A DNA stretch of 64,000 nucleotides from Trichobilharzia szidati (taxonomy: Eukaryota; Platyhelminthes; Trematoda; Strigeidida; Schistosomatidae), in contig OX235271.1 of the NCBI GenBank assembly GCA_944472155.2, forward strand, positions 95,927,256 through 95,991,255, read 5' to 3'. Position numbers and translations under genes: made by a program. Positions within the stretch are counted from its first letter, which is position 1. Every line of letters begins with the position of its first letter. The notes under the pieces were generated by a model that ran no database searches, was not told where the DNA came from, and worked only from the letters and a program-made list of their open reading frames with translations. Below are positions 43,915-56,370 of this stretch, one piece after another.

Positions 43915-46100
43915 CCAACCTAATCCTGCAACTTTGGCGAACAAAATCCACTTTAAGAGAAGAAGGAAATATCACGGTTGTCATGGTCTCTGCAAATTAC
44001 GAAAAGAAGGCCATTGATCATCTTAATGTCGAACCTTATGAAAAATCCAACGTGACAAAATCAAGGGCGACATTGAATTAGCTGAAAGCTGAAACAAGGA
44101 AAATGTTACAGTCAATAAAAGAGAAGCTCGGTGTATCACTTTGGTTTACTCTAGCTCCAAAAAGTTGCAGCCCCTGCTGATTTTATGAAATACCAAAAAT
44201 ACACAAATCAGAAGTTCTATTACGTCCAGTAGTGGATTTTACTAATTCCCCAACATACAAACTCTCTAAATACATTTATCGAATACTTAGCCCATATGAA
44301 ATGAAAGTGGAGCATAAAGCGAAGAATTCATTTGAATTTAAGCGAAAAATAAACTTGACTCATATTGAAGAAGATGAAGTAATGGCAAGTTTCGATGTTT
44401 ATTGATTATTCACGAATATTCTCGTTAATGATTCTTTAAGTATAATTTATAATATACTTTATTCTGATGACGAACTCCGTGGTCGTTGTCCTTTAAATCC
44501 AGACGAAATTATGAAGGCGTTAGAATTGTGTCTTCGATCCACGTTATTTACATTTAGAGGGGTTCTTTACCATCAAACAGAAGGCGTTGCTATGGGATCA
44601 CCAGTATCTCCGCTAGTCACCAATCTGTTTATGCACTCATTAGAAATAAATGCAATTATGAGATGCCCTATTCCCCCAAAGATGTGGTTAAGATACGTGG
44701 ATGATACCTTCGTCATAATCAAACGTAGTTTGTTAAATGAACTTATTCACTCAGTAAACAATATGTAAGAAACTATCGAGTTTTCCAAAGAGGTTGAATC
44801 CGATGAGAATGAGTTGGCGTTCCTGGACTGCTTAATAAAAAGAAAACTGGATGGCAAATTTAAAATAAACATTTTCAGAAAACCGACAAATTCGGACGGC
44901 ACACCCATTTACCACCAAAGCGACTGTGGCCAAGAATCTGATTAACAGAGCCAAACGTCTAGCTACTGAGGAGGAAGAGATTAGCAGGGAATTAAAATTG
45001 GTTCAATCCACTCTTGAAGCAAATAATTATCCTAAAGCCTTCATAAAAAGATATTTAAAATGTGAAGATGAGGATGAATCGAAACCTGATGCTAAGAATT
45101 GGGTTAGTACAGAGGTGATTCCCTACCGCAAAGAAACATCCAATGAAATAAAGTGAATCCTTAACGATCATAACATAAGAGTGTATTTTCGTGCAACAAA
45201 CACCTTACACTCATTACTGGTAAAGGTTAAGGATAAAATAGAACAAGAAAACCAGTAGAATTGCGTATACCAGATCAAATGTGGGGATTGTAACGCCATA
45301 TATGTAGGAGAAACTACCAGATAGGTAAATATAAGGGTGAAAGAGCATAAACAATGTCTAAAGGTGGGTCCAAAGACCACTGAAGAATTGAAGGAGCTAG
45401 AAAACAAATCAGAGACTGCACAGCATTCGATAGAAACGGGACACAAAATCGACTTTGATAAGACTAAAGTTCTACAGAAAGGTTTTGGTTCGTATAAAGA
45501 AAGACTGACTGCAGAAGCCGTGGAATATATGGGTGAATCCCAACAGTTTGAACCGACCTGAAGGTGTGATGTTAGCTGATGCATGGCAAATCCTGATTGA
45601 TAAATAAAAATTGGATATGTATCAACAATTATTCATACTTGGTCAAAATTCCCGATTGTCTATATCTTCGAAATGTTTTATGACTCTTCACCCACACATA
45701 CATACACACACCATTGTGTACTGCACATACACATATATTTTAACAAAAGTAGCCTAATGTTGAAAGTCTGAGGTCAGATTTTGATCACAGTTCATACAAT
45801 TTTTGTTTATTATACATGTTGATGCCTGTTTCATGACTCATGATTGGACAAAGTTTCAAAAACAAGAGATGTTCCTTTTATATACAAACCTCTGTTATGT
45901 TAATTTCGATTTATTTCCCCGAAGAAGTTCGGACCAGATTGCCGAACGAAACGTTGAAATTAATCATTTCAATTTCGCTTAGATTTTACAAATATAATTT
46001 TTTTTACAAATGTCTACTTCTCACTCGGCGCTCAATTATTTTGCAACTATTCGGTCAAATCATAATCACAGTTCATATGAATTTTCTGTTTAGTTGGCAA
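43915..46100 (+). mobile_element. Most complete Penelope-like element (family 3), RT, GIY-YIG and 3' tail
   Basis: Read with stops, the RT begins with a KIHKSEVLLRPVVDFTNSP segment near 44200-44260 and ASFDVY near 44385. Frame 44511-44768 gives GVLYHQTEGVAMGSPVSPLV and WLRYVDDTFVIIKR (both catalytic Asp present). 44926-45156 encodes AKNLINRAKRLATEEEE and NNYPKAFIKRYLKCEDEDES. The GIY-YIG core VYQIKCGDCNAIYVGETTR lies near 45265-45325, and frame 45337-45561 its C-terminus. At least five stops and a frameshift near 44900 are seen. A 3' tail with a hammerhead-like motif at 45919-45956 follows. Family 3 differs from the other PLEs here. Confidence 0.88.
45919..45956 (+). ncRNA. Hammerhead-like motif in PLE tail
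   Basis: CCGAAGA (45919-45925), A, GTTCGG (45927-45932), loop ACCAGATTG, CCGAAC (45942-45947), GAAA (45948-45951), CGTTG. Stem II is a perfect six-pair helix and the GAAA box is intact. The core CCGAAGA differs from CUGANGA at one base. A similar string lies at 17741-17782 on the minus strand. Confidence 0.55.
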
Positions 46101-46703
46101 TGGTGAATAGATCTCACTTTTCATGTGGAAATAACCAGGCAACTTCTTGTTTAATTTACATTGAGTACATTGTACACTTTACCTGAGATAACCGCCACAC
46201 AAGAGCTGAATCACATGTTTTGAAGTTGTTATTTTCTTTGACCTCATATAATTCGAGAATTCCTCTGTATCCTGAGGATGAGATTATCTTCTTTCAGCAC
46301 AACACTTAAAGTTGAGAATTCCATCTTGGATAGTTTTCAGATTGTCCACCATAACAAAGATAAACTATTTGTATCGGAATTCAAATGCATAGGTAATGTT
46401 GACAGACAGGTTACACCACAGAAATAATACGATGCAATGTGAGATAAAAATAACCAAGAAATGTTTCATGACAAACTTATCTAGTAAACATTTCATTATG
46501 TTTTGATAGACGAAACGTTTGGCAAGCAAAGTATTTCATTTAGCATGTGAGATAACTAACACCTGGGGAACACGAGAGGCATACAACAATCATCCAAATA
46601 GGCTTTAAATTGCATTAAATGAACACAATTCGTTAAGGTAATAATAAAACTTTCTAGAGAGAAGACAATTCTTTGATAATTATAAACACAGAGAAACACA
46701 TAC
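46101..46703. other. MGAT5 intron sequence, no recognised feature
   Basis: AT-rich sequence between the PLE tail and the MGAT5 exon donor. Confidence 0.4.
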
Positions 46704-46803
46704 CATATCCAGTCAGTTCTGCACTATACGCATCATCAGGACCAATATTTTGCGCACTGGCTAAAGCTTTGATATATTGTTGAGAAAGGCCGATAATATC
46801 ATT
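46704..46803 (-). CDS. MGAT5: MGAT5 exon: start of stem
   Basis: A 100-nt exon, phase 0 to phase 1. The acceptor is CTTTCATCATAG and the donor GTATGTGTTT. It encodes NDIIGLSQQYIKALASAQ then NIGPDDAYSAELTGY. This aligns with the LDLSKRYIKALAEENRNVVDG...Y segment after the membrane anchor of vertebrate MGAT5. Its last base plus the first two of the 38187-38396 exon make the Asp codon of DLKKTLAV, confirming the join. The upstream anchor exon was not found to the right. Confidence 0.88.
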
Positions 46804-46879
46804 CTATGATGAAAGATAAATATCAAAAAGGCATAAATTAAGTCAGAAAATTGATTCATTAAAATAACTAAGTACGACT

Positions 46880-47930
46880 TGCTTCCAGATGATTTTCAGA
46901 GACATTTACCGTGGGAACGCTGGTTCAAATGGGTTATCCTAGTAGATTTGTAAGGAGACACATGAACACCAGGTATAATAAAGAGAAACTGACAACAGTT
47001 AATAAGAAACAACTGTTCATGAAATTGCAATTTAATGGGGACGTGGCTAGCGAAGTCTTACATCTGAGATTATCGAGAGCGATAAAACGGACTTATACTG
47101 CCGCCACCCTTTGTTTGTCATTTTCCAGCCGACCAATTATGATTGCTCAAGTGAAAGACAAGCTACCTAGCTGTGCCACTTCTATGTGTATCTACAAATT
47201 TAGTTGCTCCTGTGGAGACAGTTATATAGGGCGAACAACTAGACAGCTTAACAAACGCGTTAATGAGCATCTTCCTTCGTGGTTCTGGAAACGTCAAATA
47301 AAATTCATGCGAAGTTCTATTTCGGCTCATTTGATTGATAGCGGTCACCAAGTGGACAAAAGTAGTGCCTTCAAAGTTATCTATCGCATTCCATCGAGCC
47401 TTTCGAAAGGAATGTGAACCTGTCTTTTACACATAGCCGAAGCTATGGGAATTCGAGAGAACAATCCTAGTCTTTTCATACAAAAGAAGTTTATCCTACC
47501 TTTGTCTCTCCTTTGGTCTAGGTGAATTCAATTCAATTCAAAACCCTTTCTTATTTTCCATCTCCTTCGTACTTTTATGATATTTATTTAAACTCTGATT
47601 ATCTGTCCACTTCACCTTTAGTATTACGTAACTTCTAAGATTTGACCTGATTTATTTATTGAATTGTCTACATATACATATACATATACTACCTTTGTTA
47701 TTCTTATCGCCACCTGAATAAACCTTATTATCAATATTTTGTTATCATTATAATCATCGCTATTAACTACGTTCAAAACATTTACCACATTATTATTATT
47801 ATTACTTCATTATTACTTGTTACACAAAATCACCGTCATTGGTTAAAAAAATTTATATATAAATCTATGTAAATTAGAGTAAAGCCTGAAGATCTAATTG
47901 AAAACAATATCGTTCGCTCATATGTCTTGT
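46880..47930 (+). mobile_element. Penelope-like element, RT C-terminus and GIY-YIG domain, 5'-truncated
   Basis: Frame 46911-47417 encodes MGYPSRFVRRHMNTRYNKEK, then LRLSRAIKRTYTAATL and the GIY-YIG core YKFSCSCGDSYIGRTTRQLN, with SSISAHLIDSGH. After a stop at 47415-47417 the frame continues as LLHIAEAMGIRENNPSLFIQ to about 47520. The 3' UTR reaches about 47930, where GCCTGAAGATCTAATTG...CGTTCGC resembles the ends of other PLEs here. It is the best relative of 1-1330. Confidence 0.88.
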
Positions 47931-47989
47931 TCTAATAATCTAACAGCACACAATAAAAACAGTGTGCAACATTATTTAATAGAGCCAAG

Positions 47990-48800
47990 AAACACCACAC
48001 TACCCCAGTCGTGAAGACAAGAGTAGCTTCTGTTAACCTTATTAAAAAAAATAGGTACCCTCACAACTTCAAATCAAACTACATGCAAAAATGCCATTCT
48101 CAGAAAAACACGAAAATTCATCCCGTCATATATGGAAAGCATTTTACACATAACGGATAAAGTAATGAAATCTTTCGGAATAGATATTGCCCATGAAACT
48201 AACACAATCACTGCATTCAGTACTATGCTAACCAAAAGATGTAGCAACCGAAGGAGACAAGACCAACACCAGCTGCAAAATCAATCGTATCTGTCATGAA
48301 TAGCGCCCTAGTGGTTAAAGTGGACGTCCCCTGCAATTTCGAATCCGAGAACAGAGACTAGCCATCAAAAGACATGATATGTATTCCTTCATATCAATAC
48401 ATGTAGGCAGCTATGGACATCAGTTTGACTAGGAAGAATGTAAAAAATTCTAAACAATGGGAATACAAGAAGGACTAGAAGAGAATTCTTAGAAGTTTGG
48501 TACTCAGTTCAGTCATCACTTAAATGGTATATTGACATAAATCAAATACATCAACCAGCAAAATAAAGTCATATGGCTGAAATGGAAAAAAGGTCAAATC
48601 CAAGATCGAGGTCAATACGAATATAAATTAATGCAAAATAATACAAATAAAAAAACCTCTAAAGACAGCCAATTACAACTAAGCTCATCAAGAGGGACAG
48701 TGATGTAATTCACAGAGGACTAAAAACCTCGCTTCACATTGAAGTAAGTGCTGAAGATGTTGTCTAGAGTGGCAGTCACGCCATCCAGCTGGGAGTACAC
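47990..48800 (+). mobile_element. Penelope-like element, decayed (family 1)
   Basis: Frames carry EGDKTNTSCKINRICHE near 48260 and IKRHDMYSFISIHVGSYGHQ near 48370-48425, matching the GIY-YIG half of the 10745-11580 copy. The end GCTGAAGATGTTGTC at 48747-48762 corresponds to that copy's hammerhead motif, but the second half of stem II is lost. Numerous stops. Confidence 0.8.
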
Positions 48801-49479
48801 AACCACATTACATGATCTACAAATCTTTCCAATTAATTCGATGGGTACTTCACATAGCTGTCTGGTGAAACATCCACATGACTAAAAAATGACAGTTTTG
48901 ATGAAGGTGAGTGAGATAAACACCTATAGGAAGCGGTACACTTTGAGTATTTATAGTAATGTAAACACTATGCCATAAATAATGGGACTACATGCACAGA
49001 CGTCAAAAAATCATTCACATTCATTTTGTGAATTTAGCTGTAATATATGTATTTAATACCTAACTTAATAAGTCTTGAATGAAGTATTTTAATGGTAACA
49101 TAATGGTTATGTTGCTCCATTTGAGGCATTAGACTGTAACAACAATGCATTCATAGTAGGAGTCTTGTTGCTCTCTAAGCTTTGCCTGTCAAGTAGCAAT
49201 AAATATAACGCAGAAGCCGACCTTGAAAGCTGTATCAACGAGGTCTGACAATATCGAGCAACAAAACCACTATAACACTTGCAGCCTGAGCTTTTATTAT
49301 TCGTTATTACGTTTCTATTCAGAAGTAAAGATTTCTAGTTTGGTGTGTCAAACAATGGGTTAAAAGTGTTTGTTTTATAGAGCCATAAGTACAACTGAAT
49401 AGCCAGTATAAGAGCAACAAGTTAATGGTTCTAGACGATGTAATGGGTTTCAAAATGACAATGCAGTGATAGTTTACAC
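48801..49479. other. No recognised feature
   Basis: AT-rich and unassigned. Confidence 0.35.
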
Positions 49480-50755
49480 CCGACCGAAAGCTGCTACCTT
49501 GACGTGGTGGTCGGGCTTGAACACTACAATGACCCAACAAGCTATACTGGCTGAGACTTATGTCGCTTGAGGTCCTACCATGCCAGAAAGGTTGTTTGGA
49601 TAGCGGTTAGACAAAAAGCAGTTACCCAACCCAATGCTATGACTCAAAGTAAATCACAAAATACCATACCGGATCGGTCGGGGCCCGGATTAACAACGAC
49701 CGCGCTTCCTGCTGCCGTGTCACAGGGCAGAAGTGATAAATATGCTACTGAGACACATCAAATGAAAAAGAAAAAACAAAAACAGGCCGTGTGTGACTGG
49801 CCTCAAGCAGTTATCCCCTGGGCTCTGCGGTCACGCAACCGACTTCCACGGTGTGGGCAGCCGGGAAGTAACAATCACCCTCACAATCCAAGTGCACGCG
49901 AAACGTCAACTCCTAGCTTAGTGATAGAGCGAAGTGATAGAACATGTTGACCACTTCACCTATTTGGGAAGTTGTATTAGCACCAACGGATTGATTGGTG
50001 ACGAAATCTCAGCACGGATCCAAAAAGCTCGAGCTGCTTTCGCTAAATTACACATTCGGCTATCAACCAAGGGACGTGTGTATTGCTTAGCAGTTCGCTC
50101 CGTCCTTCTCTATGGCTCTGAAACATGGCCAATACGAGTTGAAGACATGAAAAGGTTGACTGTTTTTGATCATAGTTGTCTACGATCTCTTTCTCACGTT
50201 AGTCGGCATAATAAGGTAAGTAATGTTGACGTTAGGCGTAGAGTGTTGGGCAAAGAGGGAAAATCGATCGAAGAGGCTATAAAGTTACATAGATTGAGAT
50301 GGCTAGGTCACGTGCTGCGCATGCCTAACCATCGCCTCCCCCGAAGAGCATTACTAGCTGATATAGGTGCAGGTTGGAAAAGAGTAAGCGGTGGCCAAAC
50401 AAAAACATGGCATCAATCCATGAAATCCCTGACAGTTAAACTGAGTCAGGTAGGGAGATGCAGACTTCCGGGTTGGGGCCCTCGGGACTCTAGGAATCAA
50501 TGGCTGGAGACAATAGGTGACATGGCTCAAAATCGTTGTCAATGGCGCAGATATATTCAGTCTCTGTAATCTTTCATATTCCTTTCTACCATTACTCATT
50601 CTGTTTCACTCTTATACTTGTCAAAACTCTATTGATTCTCTTCACTCATTTTCTTGTCTACCTTTGTGTGCTATTTGGAACGTGGCAACTCGAACTGCTG
50701 CACTTCGGTGCCAAGTTCTATGTTGAATCCAGACAGACAGAGATAGTTTATTAAT
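49480..50755 (+). mobile_element. RTE family B with internal deletion (5' region joined to C-terminus)
   Basis: The 5' region starts ACCCGACCGAAAGCTGCTACC and includes the ACTTCCACGGTGTGGGCAG block. At about 49935 it passes straight into the RT C-terminal frame 49934-50569 (211 codons, no stop). That frame reads [58 protein letters not shown] and a full C-terminus PRDSRNQWLETIGDMAQNR. The endonuclease and RT core are absent. The 3' UTR ends at CCAGACAGACAGAGATAG, about 50740. The uninterrupted frame suggests recent activity, supplied in trans. Confidence 0.88.
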
Positions 50756-53279
50756 CTGAGCACTTAGCTTTACAGCAGTAGTTCATGAGTTTTAGAATCG
50801 CTCCACTTGACATATTATGAGTAGACTAGTACTGATTTCCTCATATAATACACATAACCCATAACCTGATGTGCAAGCTTGTATGTAACTGTTCAGTCAC
50901 ATCACTGTTTATTATTATACAGTCGCTAATTAACAGTAAATGATACCGTACTAAAGATTTAGCAGTCAACTCCTATTTGACTTCATCCGGTTTCTGCATT
51001 CTCATGATATCTACCACATTTCATAGTAATTTCATGAGTTATAACTCCAATTTAAAGGATATTACCAGTGAATATAAACTTCATGCTAGAATGAACATTG
51101 TGACAACATACCCGATACTCTACGACAGATTTATTTGGTCTACTTATCAGCCAAAGTACTCCAAGTATACAAAAGAGGAGGACAACAGTGATTACAGGTC
51201 GGAATTTTATAGGATAGCGCCTCATTGATCAATCGAAATTAATTCTTCTGAAATGAAATATGAGAAACAAGAAGCCGTGAGCAATTATAAAAAATCACTA
51301 GCGAAAACGTCTTCACATAAAAAAAAGAAAAAATTATGGTATTAAGTGAAATCTAAGAATTAAAATAAACAGAGAATCGGTGATAAACAGACATGAAGCA
51401 ATTATAAAACCTAGTCAAGGATAAACGTTCATGCACATACACGAAATATAATGGGGAACAAGAATATTTTCTAACGAGTAACTACTCGAAGGGGAAAATA
51501 TCGTGAAATGCATAGGGAAACACTTTGTCTTTCCAACAAATTGGATATTTCGTAAAAACAATATAACGCTATCTTAAAGTAAATTGAATAATGCTTATAA
51601 AAGAAAAAGAAAGAACGATTCGAAACCAGAAATACGGAAAATTCGACTATCCTCACGAAAAATGGGAAAGAACAGCAAGACCTATAAAAAAATCGAGTTT
51701 TGAGGAAGTGTAGCTACGTTTGGTATGATTATAAACAACAAATTGCGTTCAAAATGTCATCTAGTAAATAGTATTGTTTCAAATAAAAAATATGCGTACT
51801 ATTTCCTAGAGTCAACAAGCATTAGTGAACTCGGAATGCGATGACAGCTACAGGCATGAAACAAAAACTTTTAGTATGTTTTTAACAAATTCCAATATTT
51901 ATTCTGTACCATTATGTATGCATCGCATAACTGAACTTCCCTAACCACATAGTGAAAGTCATCCGTCTTACGAAAATATTATCCAGTCACTTGCAAAGAG
52001 CCGAATTTACATCTCAGCAACGTAATCTGCCCCAGTTCACAGCCATGAAATATAGCCATCAACAGCTGAGCGCCTGTAAAATATCCATGTAATTTACCAC
52101 CACTGTTCTTGTAGTAGTACTAATGTTCTTCAAAACCGATTCATGCAAAAAGATCAGACAAAACAGGTACGAAAGTCAGACACACTATAAGACTTCAGTG
52201 TCTGAGGTTGCTCTTTTTCGGGTTCGACATGATACTCTCCGCTACTGAAAGTAGGACTACGGTAGGAAGAAGCGAAAAACTGCCAAACTACGATGTGGTA
52301 CAAGTCCATAAATCCGTTGGTTTTGGTCTGAGTAATGTGAAGTGTCTGCGTGTGATTCTCGAGGCGAAAGGGACACATGGTTAGAGATTCAGAAATATTA
52401 TACATCACCGACCGCGCTAACAATAATACCGCAATTTTCTGCTTACTTATTCTTTTATTCTTCTGCACCAAAACATTTAAATACCCTTATCCGTACCACT
52501 TTCATTTTATTTCCCCACCATCACTGTAGTATATGAATGGGTGGCACACACGACCAATGCATGGTGCAATTCATTTTCTACTCTCTGTCTGTATGACCAG
52601 GACGGTTTATGTCTCAAGATTCCCAGTAAAAAAATTGTAAATTTGTATCAGGTTGGCCATTTTAGGGAAAAATTGTCTAGTGTAGTAATTACGAACTTCC
52701 TTTTTACGAAATTTAAACTATACAAACCGAATGTACCAGCAAAGGTAATCAGAGGAAAATTTGAATGTCACGAAAACTCCCAGAGAGTTGAGGATTGATG
52801 GGGAGTAACATACTTACAAGTATGCATATATATACATATACTTACAACTACAAAGTAACTACAGATCTGCTAATAGGAGTGATTGTATTATCACGTTGAG
52901 CAATCCTATGCATTCCAATATCCAATATCGTTTTTACGAGCTAGTATAAACCAATTTGATTTCTTTGTGCTCGCCTCTTGATTGTGAGGTAGAGGTTCCT
53001 GATCTTTGGTAAACGTCTGTGTAGCTCGTCCCGCCACTCGACTGTCGTAGCTTTGGTTGACTCCAACAGGAGTAGTGCTGGGGTTAATTATATGGGGTTT
53101 GTAGTATGAAGTGTGTTAAGACTGTTACTACTGTGAATGGAGTTGATCCTTTCACCAGTTAGTCTTTCGGTATCGTCGTCAATGGAAAAGAGATAATAAT
53201 AATAATAATAGATATAATTAGTAAAGGTATTCAGACTAACAGACAGAGAAAGAATAAGAAAACGTAACAACAGTCAGTC
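50756..53279. other. No recognised gene
   Basis: 2.5 kb of mostly AT-rich, unassigned sequence. Short frames (for example 50977-51228, 52541-52798) lack family features or splice context. I see no RTE, PLE or SINE here. Confidence 0.4.
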
Positions 53280-53286
53280 AACCGGT

Positions 53287-53326
<40 letters not shown>

Positions 53327-53385
53327 CCAGCAATAATGATAATGATAATAATAATAATAATCATAATAATAATAATAGGTGTAGT
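53280..53385. repeat. Microsatellites (AT)n and (AAT)n
   Basis: An (AT)n run at about 53288-53324 is followed by (AAT)n/(ATG)-type repeats at 53335-53382. Such runs are prone to slippage and assembly error. Confidence 0.9.
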
Positions 53386-55785
53386 TAAAGCTGTCAGGAG
53401 AGTAAGACTGAGGGGAATGTGAAGAAGTAAAACGACCAGTTTAATTGTCTACCTTTGAATGGTATATGCGATTTTAAGGGGATAGGCCATTTGGATGCAG
53501 TCCTTGTGTCGCTGCATGGTTGTCCAGCCTTCGCTTAAAGGCGTTGTGCCAGAGATGTATCAGTCTGCAATCTAACAGGATTATAATATACCACATATGA
53601 TAAATATTAATATATAATGACTCATAAGAGTTGAGTGGGTTTCGGTTAATGACATGATAAATAATAAAATAGTTCCAGTAACTGTTCACGAAATTGTAGA
53701 CAGATTCATAAGTAACCAAAAATGTTTTCAATACCTTTCTATGAAATTATAATTCAGATGTGCATTGAGACAACAGAATTCTTAGGTTTTGTGATGAGTT
53801 TGAAGGTACTTCATTCAAATAATTGTTATTCAATTGATTTTAATGAAAATAAAGAGGAGAAATGTTGTTTTTCGAACTCTTGTAAATTGCCTTCCCAAGT
53901 GACTCAAGGGACTGATATACTTCCTCGTAGAAAACACACCTTTAGGCATCCGATGTTAACAAATTTCGAATTTCTGGGATAGCAATGAACGTTGACCCTG
54001 ACCATGTGAAGGTCAAGCTTAAAAGTTAAGGTGTTATAACGGCTGGACTTATCCGGCATGTTGGTTGAAATTTCGCTCGGTAAATTTTTATAATCAATAA
54101 TTTTCAATAAAAATGTGTTATATGTTTTCTGAATTGATAGGAATTCTCATTTCCTGGCTAGGTATGTTGGTGTCCGCGTCATGTAATCTGACTGCGACAC
54201 ACTCTAAGGATATTGGTTGTAATGATTAGTGTTTCATGTGGAATCAGTCGAAACATCGCTATAATGAAGAAGATGGAGTAGTTGGAGGTTAATGACATCT
54301 ACACAAATAGTTTACTTCTAGTAGAAGCTGCAGCTTTCGACATAGTGCCATTCAATGAAGACCACGTCAAAATGTAGCTATTTTTGTGTGCAGAACAGTA
54401 CTATTTGACAAAAGAATGCTATCAGTACATGGGAATCACCTATAAATGCTAACAGAACCCTCTGTGGGAACAGAAGTAATCATGTAGCCGTGTCTTTCAC
54501 TGTATGTGTTTGGACAGGAATTATGGTAAGTTGAAAGGTTATCTTTAAGTGAATTTAATGTATATTTACATTGATTTGCGCAGTATAATATGGGTTATGT
54601 ATTAATATTGTGCCATTGTTTGCTTAGCTGACTGCTAGGCTAAGAAATGTAGGTAGTTCTCGTGATTGTTGCAAGTGCAGTGCATTTGAGAAGGCAATAA
54701 CTGGTTTAATTTTCCTCAGTGTTACGCTTAGGGCAATTATTCAGTGTATAGTAATAATATACACATGGTTTGTGTTGATTACGAGAATTGAATCTAGTTA
54801 GCTCTATTATTAATCTACCGTCTGACACTAAACTTAATACTGCAATGTTTTTGATCACCAATAGTGGAGATGAATTTCTTCTGAAATTTCCATTTACCTG
54901 AAACAGTACGGATGCAGTGTCACGATTAAGTGTCTAGGTTGCATTATATGTCATTGTTATCCTCATCAACACAACAGGTCTGCGTATCTTACAATATTTT
55001 AAGTGTTTCTCTATGTAACACTCTATGTTGTTAACACTGTGCATAGTTGCTTAGAGTTGAGGCATGTTTAGCTTATATTTGATGACTACAGGTTCCTAAA
55101 TATGAGAATGTAATTTCTGTAGGATTCAGAAAGCTATGCTCTTTTAATTGTATGAGAACTTTACTTAGTATTAATAGAATCAGTATATTATTATTAGATA
55201 ATAGTATATAAAATTATCTTTCATAACTTCATGTTGTGCTTCATATTTTAGGTATTTGGAGGTTGTGGAATGTGAAATCAGTGGAAATGTCAATCTGTCA
55301 AACTAAAGCTGATACAGTTCATCAGAATTTTCTCTTGTAAACTAAGAAAGTGTTTAATATACTCTTCATTTCTACTTCTTCTTTTGAACGTCTTCAGTGC
55401 GTCGCTATACCATGAGCTTTCATAATATGTGAATTCTGATTAGTGCATGTTAGGCTTAGTGGAATGGAGATTTACTACAGTATTATGAGACTGTTACTTT
55501 AATCATTCATAGGATTTCGAGTCTGTTTCTATACAATAGCACATTATAAAATCTAAGTCGGATTTAGCAAGTTGAATAATAATTCCGTAATGTTCGTTAC
55601 GCTAAAGTCGCCTTATTTAGCCAGTTGCAAGTTTGTATACTGCTAAACGCCAAGTATGTAGCACAAGTAAATGTAGTAAATTAGGGCCGATAGCTACTTC
55701 ATTAATCAGTTAATATGCAGTGGCATCATCAAATAGACTGTCTACTTGGCGGTGAGCTTAGAAACAATTTTTATTTATTTCTGAT
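53386..55785. other. No recognised gene
   Basis: AT-rich and unassigned. A short piece at about 54030-54066 resembles the reverse complement of 58140-58172 (TTATAA.GGCTG..TTATCC.GCATGTT), a minor dispersed repeat. Confidence 0.4.
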
Positions 55786-56370
55786 ATGCTGTTGAATCAT
55801 GTGATGTTATCTAATATCCAGCATTTCTATGATCAACAACTGCAGTGTTTTAATATCTACTTTGTTAAGTTTACCGATGATCTAACTATTTCAGTATCTG
55901 TCAACTCCCAGCTAGACGGTACTAAAATGAACAGCTTTCTATCAGGAATTAGCAAATGGTCTTCGTCTAACGGCCTTAAACTATATCTTTCCAAATATCA
56001 GGCAGTTAATTTCAGTTTTAGATGTAAAAGAAAGTTAAATGAAGCTGTTAATTCCCATTACCGTTGTATAATTGATGACAGTGATATAGAAATCAAGTCT
56101 GACGTTAAGTATCTTTGACGGATTCTTTCTCCTTACCAATCCTGGTCTTCCCATGTCTTAGCGATTTCTAAAATAATATTTCGTCTGACTGTTCACATTA
56201 AGAAGTTAAGGCACTCAAGCATAACCCATCCCCTCCTCTAACAGTTTATCAGTTCATGAGTCTTACCTATACTTGACCTATTCTTCTTGTGTTTCGCAAA
56301 ACTCATCACACAGCGTACCAGTCTTAAATGTATACGAGCTTATGAGCTAGGTATGAAAATCAAAGTGAAC
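55786..56370 (+). mobile_element. CR1/Jockey-like non-LTR retrotransposon with RT FxDD motif (copy 3)
   Basis: Frame 55786-56118 (110 codons) contains YFVKFTDDLTISVSVNSQLD, the RT catalytic box with Ala changed to Thr before DD. It continues SGISKWSSSNGLKLYLSKYQ to SDVKYL. After a stop, SWSSHVLAISKIIFRLTVH aligns with copies 1 and 2. The sequence loses similarity by about 56370. Both RT core and C-terminus are partial. Confidence 0.78.

Larger units (their letters stand above)
10323..46803 (-). other. MGAT5: MGAT5 gene region (N-terminal exons and giant introns)
   Basis: Four minus-strand exons (46704-46803, 38187-38396, 34047-34136, 10323-10512) appear in the collinear order of the MGAT5 protein. 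MGAT5 is a type II membrane enzyme of the medial Golgi. It adds beta-1,6-linked GlcNAc to the alpha-1,6 mannose arm of complex N-glycans. Only the stem and the start of the lumenal domain are covered here. The cytoplasmic/membrane exon should lie to the right, and the catalytic domain to the left of 10323 or outside the window. Phases show that at least one exon is missing between 38187 and 34136, and the family alignment predicts one between 34047 and 10512. The introns are packed with transposons. Confidence 0.8.

Noticed and set aside
53722..53982. Protein-coding gene of 86 residues
   Set aside because: No conserved motif, splice context or compositional signal; typical of chance openings in AT-rich DNA.
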